A stretch of 49,802 nt of DNA from Clostridiales bacterium (GTDB lineage Bacteria; Bacillota; Clostridia; Oscillospirales; Oscillospiraceae): the NCBI GenBank assembly GCA_020859945.1, contig JAJBVG010000063.1, forward strand, positions 62,365 to 112,166. Direction: 5' to 3'. The translations under genes and the position numbers were made by a program. How positions within the stretch are numbered: position 1 is the stretch's first letter; every line of letters starts with the position of its first letter. Positions 7,027 through 14,762 of this stretch are shown one piece after another. The notes below the pieces were generated by a model. The model saw only the letters and a list, made by a program, of their open reading frames with translations. It was not told where the DNA came from and made no database searches.

Positions 7027-8985
7027 ATGGCTGAAAAACTGAAATTGGTCGCTCCCGTTGACGGGCAGTGTGTCGATCTGGCCCAGGTGCCGGACGATAC
7101 CTTCTCGGCAAAGGTGCTGGGCGACGGCGTCGCCTTCGTCTACGACGGCAACACGGTCTACGCTCCCGCTGCGGGCGAGATCACCCTGGTGGCTGAGACC
7201 AACCACGCGGTAGCCATCCACACCCCCGGTGGGCTGGATCTGCTGCTCCATGTGGGTCTGGACACCGTCAACCTGGGCGGCAAGGGCCTGGAAATGCTGG
7301 TCAAGATGGGCCAGCAGGTCAAGGTAGGCACCCCGCTCATCCGCATCGACCGGGCCTTCATGAAGAAGCAGGGGGTCAACCTCATCACCCCCATGGTGCT
7401 GACCAACGGCGACGAGGTCAACTTCACCATCACCGGCGTGGGTTCCAGCGTCAAGCAGGGTCAGACCACCGTGGTGGAGTACGAGGCCGCTGAGGAGGCT
7501 GCCGCCGCTCCCGCCGCCACCGTGGACACCGGCTCTAAGTACCAGAAGCTGTGTGAGACCATCATCGAGAACGTGGGCGGCAAGTCCAACGTCATCAGCG
7601 TCACCCACTGCGTCACCCGCCTGCGCTTCAAGCTCCAGGACGAGAGCAAGGCCAACACCCAGGTGCTGACCAACACCAAGGGCGTCATCCAGGTCATCCA
7701 GACCGGCGGCCAGTATCAGGTGGTCATCGGTCCCCAGGTGGACGAGGTCTACAAGGTCCTGATGGAAATCGGCGGCTTCAGCGCCGTTGACCCCGGCGAC
7801 GTGGACCAGAAGAAGGACGACAACGGCGAGAAGCAGGGCATCGTCAGCCGCTTCCTGGTCATGATGACCGGTATCTTCCAGCCTCTGCTGAGTATGCTGA
7901 TGGCCGGTGGTATGATCAAGGCCCTGCTGGTCCTGCTGACCACAGTCATGGGCGTTGTGGACACCGACAGCGGCACCTATACCATCCTCTACTCCATGGG
8001 CGACGCGCTGTTTTATTTCTTCCCCATCGCCATCGGCTGGTCTGCGGCCCGCAAGTTTGGCCTGAAAGAAATCTACGGCATTGTCCTGGGCGGCGTGCTG
8101 GTCTATCCTGACCTGGTGGCCATCACCTCCAGCGATGCCCTCTACACCGTGTTCGCCGGGACCATCTTCGAGTCCGAAGTGTACACCACCTTCCTGGGCA
8201 TCCCCGTCATCTTCCCCTCCGTGGGCTACACCAGTTCCGTTATTCCCATCATCGTTATCGTCTGGGTGGCCTCGCTGCTGTACAAGGGGCTGAACAAGAG
8301 CCTGCCCGCCATGCTCCGCTCCTTCTTCACTCCGTTCCTGACCCTGCTCATCACCGCCCCCATCGGCCTGTTGGTCATCGGCCCCATCGCCATGCTGCTC
8401 CAGGGCTTCCTGACCGGCTTCATGTCTTGGATCGTCAACCTGAACGCTGGTATTGCCGGCCTCATCATCGGCACCTTCTGGTCTCTGCTGGTTATGTGCG
8501 GCCTGCATATGCCCGTCATCATTATGTGCAACCTGAACATTGCTACCTATGGCTATGACATCATCCACCCGCTGTTCTTCACCGGCGCCATCGCCAGTGT
8601 GGGCGCCTGCATCGGCGTGCTGATCCGCACCAAGGACGCGGAAGAGCGCAGCCAGATCATCCCCTCCGCCATCTCCTCCTTCTTCGGCATCAACGAGCCG
8701 ACCCTGTACGCCGTCCTGTTCCCCCGCAAGAAGCTGATGTACGGCACCTTCCTCTCCGCCGGTATCGGCTCCATGATCTGCGGCTTCTGCGGGTCCAAGC
8801 TGTACTCCTTCGGCGCGTCCGGTATCCTGGGCCTGCCCTGCTACATCAACCCCGAGGGCATCGACTTTGGCTTCATCGCCCTGTGCATCGCCATGGTGGT
8901 CAGCTTCGTCCTGGCTATGATCTGCGGCCTCATCTGGGGCGGCAAGAAGGACTCCGAGGGCCTGAACATCGATATGTCCCTGTAA
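7027..8985 (+). CDS. PTS permease, glucose/beta-glucoside family, domain order EIIA-EIIB-EIIC
   Basis: 652 aa. EIIA (Crr type) at about residues 1-150 with the phospho-acceptor His75 in LLLHVGLDTV; a linker rich in Ala/Glu; EIIB at about 170-255 with the phospho-Cys195 in VTHCVTRLRF, a beta-glucoside-type signature; then EIIC with about ten membrane helices and the GINEPTLYAV segment that matches the family's GITEP loop. It imports and phosphorylates a sugar using PEP via HPr. The A-B-C order is unusual: BglF-type proteins are usually B-C-A and NagE C-B-A. No phospho-glycosidase accompanies it, so the substrate is open. ATG with AAAGGAGAG; last gene of the operon before a hairpin. Confidence 0.9.
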   Translation: MAEKLKLVAPVDGQCVDLAQVPDDTFSAKVLGDGVAFVYDGNTVYAPAAGEITLVAETNHAVAIHTPGGLDLLLHVGLDTVNLGGKGLEMLVKMGQQVKVGTPLIRIDRAFMKKQGVNLITPMVLTNGDEVNFTITGVGSSVKQGQTTVVEYEAAEEAAAAPAATVDTGSKYQKLCETIIENVGGKSNVISVTHCVTRLRFKLQDESKANTQVLTNTKGVIQVIQTGGQYQVVIGPQVDEVYKVLMEIGGFSAVDPGDVDQKKDDNGEKQGIVSRFLVMMTGIFQPLLSMLMAGGMIKALLVLLTTVMGVVDTDSGTYTILYSMGDALFYFFPIAIGWSAARKFGLKEIYGIVLGGVLVYPDLVAITSSDALYTVFAGTIFESEVYTTFLGIPVIFPSVGYTSSVIPIIVIVWVASLLYKGLNKSLPAMLRSFFTPFLTLLITAPIGLLVIGPIAMLLQGFLTGFMSWIVNLNAGIAGLIIGTFWSLLVMCGLHMPVIIMCNLNIATYGYDIIHPLFFTGAIASVGACIGVLIRTKDAEERSQIIPSAISSFFGINEPTLYAVLFPRKKLMYGTFLSAGIGSMICGFCGSKLYSFGASGILGLPCYINPEGIDFGFIALCIAMVVSFVLAMICGLIWGGKKDSEGLNIDMSL

Positions 8986-9025
8986 ACACGCTGCTCCCTC
9001 CTAGAGTAGAATAGACCCCACCAAA

Positions 9026-9059
9026 CAGGCGGGACCATCCGAAAGGGTGGCCCCGCCTG
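9026..9059 (+). repeat. Hairpin element, copy 1 (before the lipoprotein gene)
   Basis: The CAGGCGGGACCATCC arm, a GAAA loop and the matching arm ending in CCCCGCCTG. No T-run follows, so it is more likely an mRNA-end or processing structure than a full terminator. A near-identical copy lies at 10957-10990 after the next gene. Confidence 0.7.
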
Positions 9060-9103
9060 GAACGTAACACCTGAAAATAACAACAGAACAGGAGATGTAA
9101 CAC

Positions 9104-10918
9104 ATGAAAAAGAAGCTATTGTGCCTCCTTCTGGCCATGAGTATGTGCCTGGCAACGGCCTGCGCCTCCACCTCCAGCACCTCCGGCAGCAGTTCCGCCG
9201 ATTCCAGCGCGGCGGAGGAGACCGATCCGGCGGACTCCAGCGCCGCCGGGTCAACCGAATCCGCCGACAGCGAAGAGACCGCCGAGGAAACCGGCAACGA
9301 CTACTTTGAATCGCTGAATGCGGCCGAGGTGAACATTGTTGACACCGGCCTGTACACCATCGAACTCCAGGCCAAGGACGGCTGGCAGTTCGACGTGGCC
9401 GACAACAGCGACGTGACCGACTGGTTGGTGGACGCCAACGGCGAGACTGCCTTCCCCGATGACACCGGCGTTGCCACCGCCGTCAACGGCGACGACTTCA
9501 CCCTGACTATCACCCTGGACGCCTCCAAAATCTCCAGCTTCCCCACCAACGGCGCGGGCGAGCTGTATGTGAAGCCCACCGGCGGCAACCCCCTGGTGGT
9601 GGAGGGCGACAACAAGGGCCAGTACACCGAAGCCTCTGAGCTTGTCGGCAGCTACACCATCCCCGAAGTGGTGGTGGACGGCACCATCGAGGGCGAGAGC
9701 GGAACGGAGTACACCTTCACCGAGGATACCGTCACCGTCTGCCTGAACCTGGACGGCATTGACGACAGCCTCATCGACAGCAGCAACTCCCTGGTGGCCC
9801 TGACCGAGGGCGACGGCTATTATCTCACCGACTTCACCTTTGAGGACGACACCCTGACCGGCGAGTGGTCTGACGGCCAGATGGCCTATACCATGACCAC
9901 CGAGGACTTCACCGCCGACTTCTCCCCTCTGGGCGGAGACGGCAACGGCAACTACTACGCCAACATCACCGTCAGCGGCCTGTACTACAACGGCCTGCCC
10001 CTGTCTGACGCCACCTTCCGGGTCCACGTCTACTCCTACGGGCGCACCTTCACCATTGAGAGCAACGGGAGCCTCATCAACGACACCCAGCCCCTGTGGA
10101 GTACCACCACAGAGAACGACCTGCCCGTCCTCTGCGACGCCTACCCCGACGACCTGAACATCACCTGGCCCATCGACTTTGACGCCTCCGCCCTGACCCA
10201 GGACGACTTTACCCTGACCCTGTCCAGCGCCTACGGCGACGAGTTGCAGCTGGAGGCGGGGACCGACTTCACCGTGGAGACCTCCACCGGCACGACCACC
10301 ATCACCGTCTCTTACATCTACTGGGCCAACATCCCGGTTTACACCACCCTGACCGTGGATGTGGCTATAGACAACCTGACCTGGGACAGCGCGAAGTACA
10401 CTGTCACCGAGGTCTCCCACGACTATGACATCGCCAGCGTCTATTGCTATTACATCATGACCGGCGGCACCACCGGCACCCAGTATTGGACCTACTACGG
10501 CGTGGACGGCCTGACCGAGTGGTCTCAGGCGTTCGTCATCCCCACCTACACCCTGACCTACACCCAGGACGATGGCACCGTCCTGTACTACACTGAGGAC
10601 GAGAACGGCGGCGTGTTCACCAGCTCCGCGGACGAGGCCATGGAGGTTGACGCCACCGAGGACAACAACTGCCAGGTGGTCAACAACGTCGGCTCCTTCG
10701 AGCGAGTGTACGACCAGACCCAGGACGTGACCGTGGACGGCGTCACCTACACCTGCGACAAGGTCTACGGCAATGCGGACAACATGCCTCTCGACCCGGC
10801 GGACTGCACTGGTATCACCGCTCAGGCGGGCTACATCCTGGGCGACAGCTGGGAGATGCACGGCAGATGGCCCTGGCAGAGCTTCGTCAACGAGGGCTAT
10901 CAGGGCGGCACCAAGTAA
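9104..10918 (+). CDS. Large secreted lipoprotein of unknown function
   Basis: 604 aa. N-terminal MKKKLLCLLLAMSMCLATAC looks like a lipoprotein signal with Cys20, though the -3 residue is Ala rather than Leu/Val. It continues with an unstructured stretch rich in Ser, Ala, Asp and Glu to about residue 65. The rest is strongly acidic, rich in Thr, Tyr, Asp and Gly, and reads like successive beta-sandwich modules (for example LDGIDDSLIDSSN and VSGLYYNGLPLSDATFRVHV); no catalytic motif was recognised. It probably sits on the outer membrane face and binds a ligand or cell-wall material. RBS AGGAGAT before ATG. It lies after the PTS gene on the same strand, with hairpin elements on both sides. Confidence 0.7.
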   Translation: MKKKLLCLLLAMSMCLATACASTSSTSGSSSADSSAAEETDPADSSAAGSTESADSEETAEETGNDYFESLNAAEVNIVDTGLYTIELQAKDGWQFDVADNSDVTDWLVDANGETAFPDDTGVATAVNGDDFTLTITLDASKISSFPTNGAGELYVKPTGGNPLVVEGDNKGQYTEASELVGSYTIPEVVVDGTIEGESGTEYTFTEDTVTVCLNLDGIDDSLIDSSNSLVALTEGDGYYLTDFTFEDDTLTGEWSDGQMAYTMTTEDFTADFSPLGGDGNGNYYANITVSGLYYNGLPLSDATFRVHVYSYGRTFTIESNGSLINDTQPLWSTTTENDLPVLCDAYPDDLNITWPIDFDASALTQDDFTLTLSSAYGDELQLEAGTDFTVETSTGTTTITVSYIYWANIPVYTTLTVDVAIDNLTWDSAKYTVTEVSHDYDIASVYCYYIMTGGTTGTQYWTYYGVDGLTEWSQAFVIPTYTLTYTQDDGTVLYYTEDENGGVFTSSADEAMEVDATEDNNCQVVNNVGSFERVYDQTQDVTVDGVTYTCDKVYGNADNMPLDPADCTGITAQAGYILGDSWEMHGRWPWQSFVNEGYQGGTK

Positions 10919-10956
10919 GCTGACCCTGCTGACAAAACGATAGAATCAACGTAAAA

Positions 10957-10999
10957 CAGGCGGGACCATCCGAAAGGGCGGTCTCGCCTGCGCATTTTT
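10957..10999 (+). terminator. Terminator of the lipoprotein gene (hairpin element, copy 2)
   Basis: Same CAGGCGGGACCATCC arm and GAAA loop as at 9026, with a matching arm ending in CTCGCCTG and then CGCATTTTTC. The T-run makes this copy a likely real terminator. Confidence 0.75.
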
Positions 11000-11061
11000 C
11001 TGTTTTCGGCAGTGGAAAGCCCCCTCCACCGGCGAACCTGTGAAGGGGACTGAAAAGCAGT

Positions 11062-11460
11062 TTATTCGGTTTCTGTGTTAGCGGTGTCCTCTTCCGCTTC
11101 CACGGCGACAATGGTCTGGCAGGCCAGCAGGTTGGCCCCCGTCCCGGCCAGGTCCCGCACAAGCACCTGGCTGACTGTGATAGGGGCTTCGATGACCAGC
11201 TCGCTGAGGGCCTGTGCGATGTTCCCCAGGGTCTCCATAGGGACCACCTGGTCGGTTTTCACACGGCAGCGGTCCAGAATCCCGCCGGTGACGCGGACTT
11301 CCCCCTCCACCCGGCGCTTGGGGTTGGTCAGCTCGTGGATGGCGAACGCCTCGCCGTTGCTGCAACCGTTGCCGGTGACGGCGTTGCCGTTGGTCTCGTC
11401 CACCCGCACATGGCACTCGTTAGGGCAGCAGGGGCAGATAACTTCTGTAATTTTTCTCAT
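11062..11460 (-). CDS. DUF1667 family cysteine-rich protein
   Basis: 132 aa. N-terminal CPCCPNEC followed by GNGCSNGEAF gives a four- or five-Cys pattern typical of DUF1667, suggesting a metal or Fe-S site. In other Firmicutes this family is usually encoded beside an FAD oxidoreductase and glycerol kinase or a glycerol-3-phosphate dehydrogenase-like protein; here no such partner is adjacent. The C-terminus is a short acidic tail. The start at 11460 is preferred over a longer reading (to 11583) because GGAGG lies at the right distance and the extra N-terminus falls in repeat sequence. Function unknown. Confidence 0.8.
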   Translation of the reverse strand: MRKITEVICPCCPNECHVRVDETNGNAVTGNGCSNGEAFAIHELTNPKRRVEGEVRVTGGILDRCRVKTDQVVPMETLGNIAQALSELVIEAPITVSQVLVRDLAGTGANLLACQTIVAVEAEEDTANTETE

Positions 11461-11476
11461 AGGGGCCTCCGTTTTT

Positions 11477-11608
11477 GAGCTGTTCGCTGTTAGTAAGTGT
11501 ATGCAAACGAAATACCAGGAGCTAAGAGGGAAAAGCTCATTTTTCTTTGACACAAAAATAGCACAAATACAGCCCCAGGTCAAGAGAATTAGCTGTTAGT
11601 TGGCAATC
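11477..11608. repeat. Heptamer arrays upstream of the DUF1667 gene (left members of pair 2)
   Basis: Two short arrays, TGTTCGC-TGTTAGT at 11477-11494 and ATTAGC-TGTTAGT followed by TGGCAATC at 11588-11608. They bracket, with the inverted array at 11718-11733, a nested hairpin: outer GAAGCGCA (11622-11629) with TGCGCTTC (11681-11688), inner GGGGCGGCC (11632-11640) with GGCCGCCCC (11644-11652). The 270-base gap 11461-11730 holds nothing else that I can see. Confidence 0.65.
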
Positions 11609-11717
11609 AGCGGCCAATGGAGAAGCGCAAAGGGGCGGCCAATGGCCGCCCCGAAAGGGATTGGGTGAACTTGGTCAAACTGCGCTTCACAGGGACAACT
11701 CATGAAACCAGCAGGCT

Positions 11718-11733
11718 GCAAGCTAACAGCTTA
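11718..11733. repeat. Heptamer array, right member of pair 2, containing a stop codon
   Basis: On the minus strand it reads TAAGCTGTTAGCTTGC; its first three bases are the TAA of the EIIC-like gene. Confidence 0.65.
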
Positions 11734-12819
11734 ATCCGGCAGCTTCAGGTCGTCCTCCCCGATCCAGCCGATTTTCCGCAGGATCTCGCAGAAAATCCAG
11801 GACAGCAGGCCGGGCAGGACGAAGCAAATCAAAATCAGCCCCGCCCAGTCGAAGGCGGTGATGGTGTGGCAGGTGCTGACCCAGCCGGTGTAGACGCCGA
11901 TCTGTCCCACCAGGCCGCAGGTGCCCATGCCGGAGGAGACGGGCGCGCCGTCCATGGTCAGCTTGAAGACGCAAGTGGCAATGGGGCCGGTGATAGCAGA
12001 GGCCAGCGTGGGGGGGATCCAGATGCGGGGGTTGCGGACAATGTTGGGCATTTGCAGCATGGAGGTACCAATTCCCTGAGACACCAGGCCGCCCACGCCG
12101 TTCTCCTTGAAGGACATGACGGCGAAGCCCACCATCTGGGCGCAGCAGCCCGCCACAGCCGCGCCACCGGCCAGGCCGGTCAGCCCCAGGGCGGCGCAGA
12201 TGGCGGCGGAGGAGATGGGCAGGGTCAGCGCCATGCCCACCAGCACGGACACCAGGATACCCATCAGGAAGGGCCGCAGGTCGGTGGCCCACATGATGAG
12301 CTGGCCCACGGCGGAGGCCGCCGCGCCGATGGGAGCCGCTACCAGCGCGGCCAGGCCGATGCCCACAAAGATGGTGACGATGGGAGTGACGAGGATGTCG
12401 ATTTTCGTCTCTTTCGACACGGCTTTGCCGAACTCCGTGGCCACAATGGAGACCACCAGCACTGCCAGCGGGCCTCCGGCTCCGCCCAGCAGGTTAGTGG
12501 CGTAGCCCACCGGGATCAGGGAGAACAGCACCAGGGCCGGCGCGCCCAGAGCGTTGCCGATGGCTGCCGCCATTGCCGGGCCGACCATGGCCGAGGCGCA
12601 GCCGCCGATGGTGTAGGAGACCCCCGCCGTGGCGTCCAGCACGATGAAGCTGTCAGTCAGAAAGGCGATGTGGAACTGGGTGCCGATGGTGTTCAGGATG
12701 GTCCCCACCAGCAGGGTGCAGAACAGGCCCTGGGCCATGGCGCCCAGCGCGTCCACGCCGTAGCGCTTGGCGGAAATCACGATGTTTTTCCGCTTGAGAA
12801 AGGCTTTAAACTTTTCCAT
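11731..12819 (-). CDS. Orphan PTS_EIIC_2-family membrane permease
   Basis: 362 aa of mostly hydrophobic sequence with about nine or ten membrane helices, resembling the PTS_EIIC_2 domain family (start KRYGVDALGAMAQGLF; glycine-rich SYTIGGCASAMVGPAMAAAIGNALG; IWIPPTLASAITGP). There is no EIIA or EIIB gene nearby and none fused, so PTS phosphorylation is not evident. A consensus promoter and a long palindromic operator lie directly upstream, and niaR is about 700 bases away; this suggests, without proof, a niacin or other vitamin permease. RBS GAGG before ATG. The stop codon is part of a heptamer array. Confidence 0.75.
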   Translation of the reverse strand: MEKFKAFLKRKNIVISAKRYGVDALGAMAQGLFCTLLVGTILNTIGTQFHIAFLTDSFIVLDATAGVSYTIGGCASAMVGPAMAAAIGNALGAPALVLFSLIPVGYATNLLGGAGGPLAVLVVSIVATEFGKAVSKETKIDILVTPIVTIFVGIGLAALVAAPIGAAASAVGQLIMWATDLRPFLMGILVSVLVGMALTLPISSAAICAALGLTGLAGGAAVAGCCAQMVGFAVMSFKENGVGGLVSQGIGTSMLQMPNIVRNPRIWIPPTLASAITGPIATCVFKLTMDGAPVSSGMGTCGLVGQIGVYTGWVSTCHTITAFDWAGLILICFVLPGLLSWIFCEILRKIGWIGEDDLKLPD

Positions 12820-12856
12820 TTTTCGTCCTCTTTTCGAGATGTATGGGATGTATCGT

Positions 12857-12890
12857 ATGCTTTACAGGTGTCTTGACATCTGTAAAGCAT
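12857..12890. promoter_or_regulatory. 34-bp palindromic operator, candidate NiaR box
   Basis: Two 16-base arms around a TT centre; the left arm is ATGCTTTACAGGTGTC and the right arm GACATCTGTAAAGCAT, with a single mismatch. It starts at the base next to the -10 box of the EIIC-like gene, covering its start site, as a repressor site would. The inner GTGTC-TT-GACA pattern resembles, from memory, NiaR/YrxA operators. It also contains two ACA-NN-TGT units as in CopY/BlaI sites, but no such regulator is in view. Confidence 0.7.
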
Positions 12891-12918
12891 ATTATAGACC
12901 CTTTGCGCCGGTTGTCAA
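12891..12918 (-). promoter_or_regulatory. Promoter of the EIIC-like gene
   Basis: On the minus strand, perfect TTGACA (12913-12918) and TATAAT (12891-12896) with a 16-base spacer. The palindromic operator follows immediately downstream. Confidence 0.85.
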
Positions 12919-13004
12919 CGGTGGTTTTCCCCAATTCCTGCGGGATGCGAAGGGCCTCTCCCATGAAAATGACCGGAACCAGAGATCTCCCCCGAAAAAA
13001 CGCA

Positions 13005-13033
13005 TTGACGGAAGGCATTTTTTTGAGTATTCT
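13005..13033 (+). promoter_or_regulatory. Promoter of the csoR-like gene
   Basis: TTGACG and TATTCT with a 17-base spacer, about 45 bases before the ATG. Confidence 0.7.
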
Positions 13034-13080
13034 ATGGATATATGATTGAACAGTGAAACCGGAAGCGAGGTGTCCCCTTC

Positions 13081-13395
13081 ATGGACAAGCAGGAACACGA
13101 GGCCCTCCACAAAGAGGGTACGCCCCACGAGCACAACCACACCCAGACCAAAGCGGTGCTGAACCGTCTCTCCCGGGCCATCGGCCACCTGGAAGCCGTC
13201 CGGCAGATGGTGGAGGATGGGCGGGACTGCTCCGAGGTACTCATCCAACTGGCGGCGGTGCGGGCCGCGCTGACCAGCACCGGCAAAGTCATCCTCAAGG
13301 ACCACATCGAGCACTGCATTGTGGACGCCGTGGAGGAGGGGGACACCCAGGCCATTCAGGACCTGGAAAAGGCCATTGACCAGTTCATCAAATGA
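13081..13395 (+). CDS. CsoR/RcnR-family metal-sensing repressor
   Basis: 104 aa, the four-helix-type DUF156 family. The copper-sensing C-H-C ligand set of CsoR is visible: Cys50 in GRDCSEV, His75 and Cys79 in DHIEHC, with the family's spacing. The first 20 residues are rich in His (HEALHKEGTPHEHNH), which could add a second metal site. CsoR proteins bind DNA when metal-free and release it with Cu(I). No copper ATPase or chaperone gene is nearby, so the target is elsewhere or is its own promoter. GAGGTG precedes the ATG. Cu(I) is the best guess; RcnR/FrmR-type sensing cannot be excluded. Confidence 0.9.
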   Translation: MDKQEHEALHKEGTPHEHNHTQTKAVLNRLSRAIGHLEAVRQMVEDGRDCSEVLIQLAAVRAALTSTGKVILKDHIEHCIVDAVEEGDTQAIQDLEKAIDQFIK

Positions 13396-13410
13396 CGGCT
13401 TTTCCGCACC

Positions 13411-13440
13411 TTGACGAATTGCCTGGAAAACGACTATAAT
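13411..13440 (+). promoter_or_regulatory. Promoter of niaR
   Basis: TTGACG and perfect TATAAT with an 18-base spacer, about 70 bases before the start. No copy of the 12857 palindrome is present here, so self-regulation through that site is not indicated. Confidence 0.75.
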
Positions 13441-13512
13441 ACTGTCCACGGACTCCCTTTGTGGGTTTTCCGATGATTCGATTTTTGCTGCTTTTTTGAG
13501 GGAGGCGAACCC

Positions 13513-14031
13513 ATGAAATCCACAGAACGCCGGGAGCAAATTTTATCCTACCTCCAGCACCAGACCGCTCCCGTCAGCGCCTCCACCCTGGCCCGGCAAT
13601 TTTCCGTCAGCCGGCAAATTATCGTGGGGGATGTGGCGCTGCTCCGGGCAGGAGGGGCCACCATCTCCGCCACTCCCAGAGGGTACCTGCTCTCCCAGCG
13701 CCAGAGCGGACTGCTGCGGCAGGTGGCCTGTTTCCACACGGGGGATCAGATGGAGGATGAACTGACCCTCTGCGTAGACCAAGGGTGCAGCGTGCTGGAC
13801 GTGATCGTAGAGCACCCGGTTTACGGGCAGCTGGTGGGCCAGCTCCAGCTCCACTCCCGCTATGATGTCCAGCAGTTCGTCCAGCGGGTGAAGCAGGAAA
13901 GCGCCCACTCCCTGTCCGAGCTGACCGACGGCATCCACCTGCACACCCTCCGTTGCCCCAGCGAGGACGCCTACCAGCGGGTCTGCAAGGCGCTGGATGC
14001 GGCGGGATACCTGCTGAAAGAAGAGGAATGA
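13513..14031 (+). CDS. niaR: Niacin-responsive repressor NiaR (HTH_11 plus 3H domain)
   Basis: 172 aa. An N-terminal winged helix (residues about 1-60; QILSYLQ, then VSASTLARQFSVSRQIIVGDVALLR) is followed by the 3H domain with its three conserved histidine regions: CFHTGDQMEDEL, VEHPVYGQL and GIHLHTLRC. These His bind metal and nicotinate in the family. NiaR/YrxA represses genes for NAD synthesis or niacin uptake when niacin is plentiful. Length and domain order are typical. GGAGG before ATG, own promoter, shared terminator with the convergent phage-derived block. The operator at 12857-12890 is a candidate target. Confidence 0.9.
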   Translation: MKSTERREQILSYLQHQTAPVSASTLARQFSVSRQIIVGDVALLRAGGATISATPRGYLLSQRQSGLLRQVACFHTGDQMEDELTLCVDQGCSVLDVIVEHPVYGQLVGQLQLHSRYDVQQFVQRVKQESAHSLSELTDGIHLHTLRCPSEDAYQRVCKALDAAGYLLKEEE

Positions 14032-14045
14032 CCCGTTTCAATGAC

Positions 14046-14082
14046 AAAAAACGGCCACACCGTCTCCGGCGTGGTCGTTTTT
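14046..14082. terminator. Bidirectional terminator between niaR and the virion gene block
   Basis: AAAACGGCCACACCG pairs with CGGCGTGGTCGTTTT (one G-U), flanked by A-run and T-run so it works on both strands. Confidence 0.85.
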
Positions 14083-14096
14083 GTATGTCTGCGGTT

Positions 14097-14762
14097 CTAT
14101 TCTCCCAGCAGCTCTCCCCAGGTTTTCGGCCCACAGATGCCGTCCACGGTCAGCCCCTTGGTCTCCTGGTACTGCTCCACAGCGGCTCCGGTCAGACTGC
14201 CGAACTTACCGTCCGTATCCAAGCCGCAGCCCAGCGCGGCGTTCAGCAGAATTTGCAGCGCCGTGACCTGCTGGCCCTTGTCTCCCTTTTGCAGCGTGTC
14301 CATGTCTTTCGTCACCTCCGTCAAATACAGTTCGCGCTCCGCCTTGCGTCGGGTGGTCAGGCCGGACAGCACTTTGCCGCCTGCCTTGTTGTAGAGCAGA
14401 ATCGCCTCTCCAATTTCAGAGATGGAGCGGTCTTTGCACAAGGTTTTCAGGTTCGTTTGCCCGCAGTTGAAGGCGAAGCTGGTCAGGGCGGAGCGTTGAT
14501 TCTCGTTCAGTGCCGCTGCGACTGGCACATAACTGGTCAAGCCGGTGTAATCCCAGAACTTTTTCACGTCGGTTTTCAACAGTTCTTCCGACCTGACGCG
14601 GGTGATGGTCATGCCCTTGGAGACGGCTTTGCCGTCCACCTTTCCGGTGTGGCCGTACCCAATGGTCCAAACCCCGGCGCTGTCCTGATAGGCGGTCAGC
14701 CGCAGGCCCTCATATTTTTTGATGAGGGCGAGACCAGCCGCGTTGATGGTGTCACGCATCAT
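14097..14762 (-). CDS. Phage lysozyme (GH24) with C-terminal peptidoglycan-binding domain
   Basis: 221 aa. The T4-lysozyme catalytic triad is intact: Glu18, Asp27 and Thr33 with exactly the T4 spacing (KKYEG...AYQDSAGVWTIGYGHT). After the catalytic domain (about 1-150) comes a PG_binding_1 repeat (LQKGDKGQQVTALQILLN to the end). It cleaves peptidoglycan and is the last gene of the virion block, overlapping the holin gene by 11 bases. ATG at 14762 or 14759 with AAAGGCGG upstream; a GTG six bases earlier also exists. Together with the holin and the CHAP-like protein it forms a full lysis module. Confidence 0.92.
   Translation of the reverse strand: MMRDTINAAGLALIKKYEGLRLTAYQDSAGVWTIGYGHTGKVDGKAVSKGMTITRVRSEELLKTDVKKFWDYTGLTSYVPVAAALNENQRSALTSFAFNCGQTNLKTLCKDRSISEIGEAILLYNKAGGKVLSGLTTRRKAERELYLTEVTKDMDTLQKGDKGQQVTALQILLNAALGCGLDTDGKFGSLTGAAVEQYQETKGLTVDGICGPKTWGELLGE

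Noticed and set aside
12857-12890. Palindrome as the CsoR operator of the next gene
   Set aside because: It lies next to the -10 of the divergent EIIC-like gene, over 110 bases from the csoR -35, and lacks the G/C-tract pattern of CsoR sites.
12872-12897. Plus-strand promoter within the palindrome (TTGACA then TATTAT)
   Set aside because: The spacer is far shorter than 16 bases, and TTGACA is part of the dyad.
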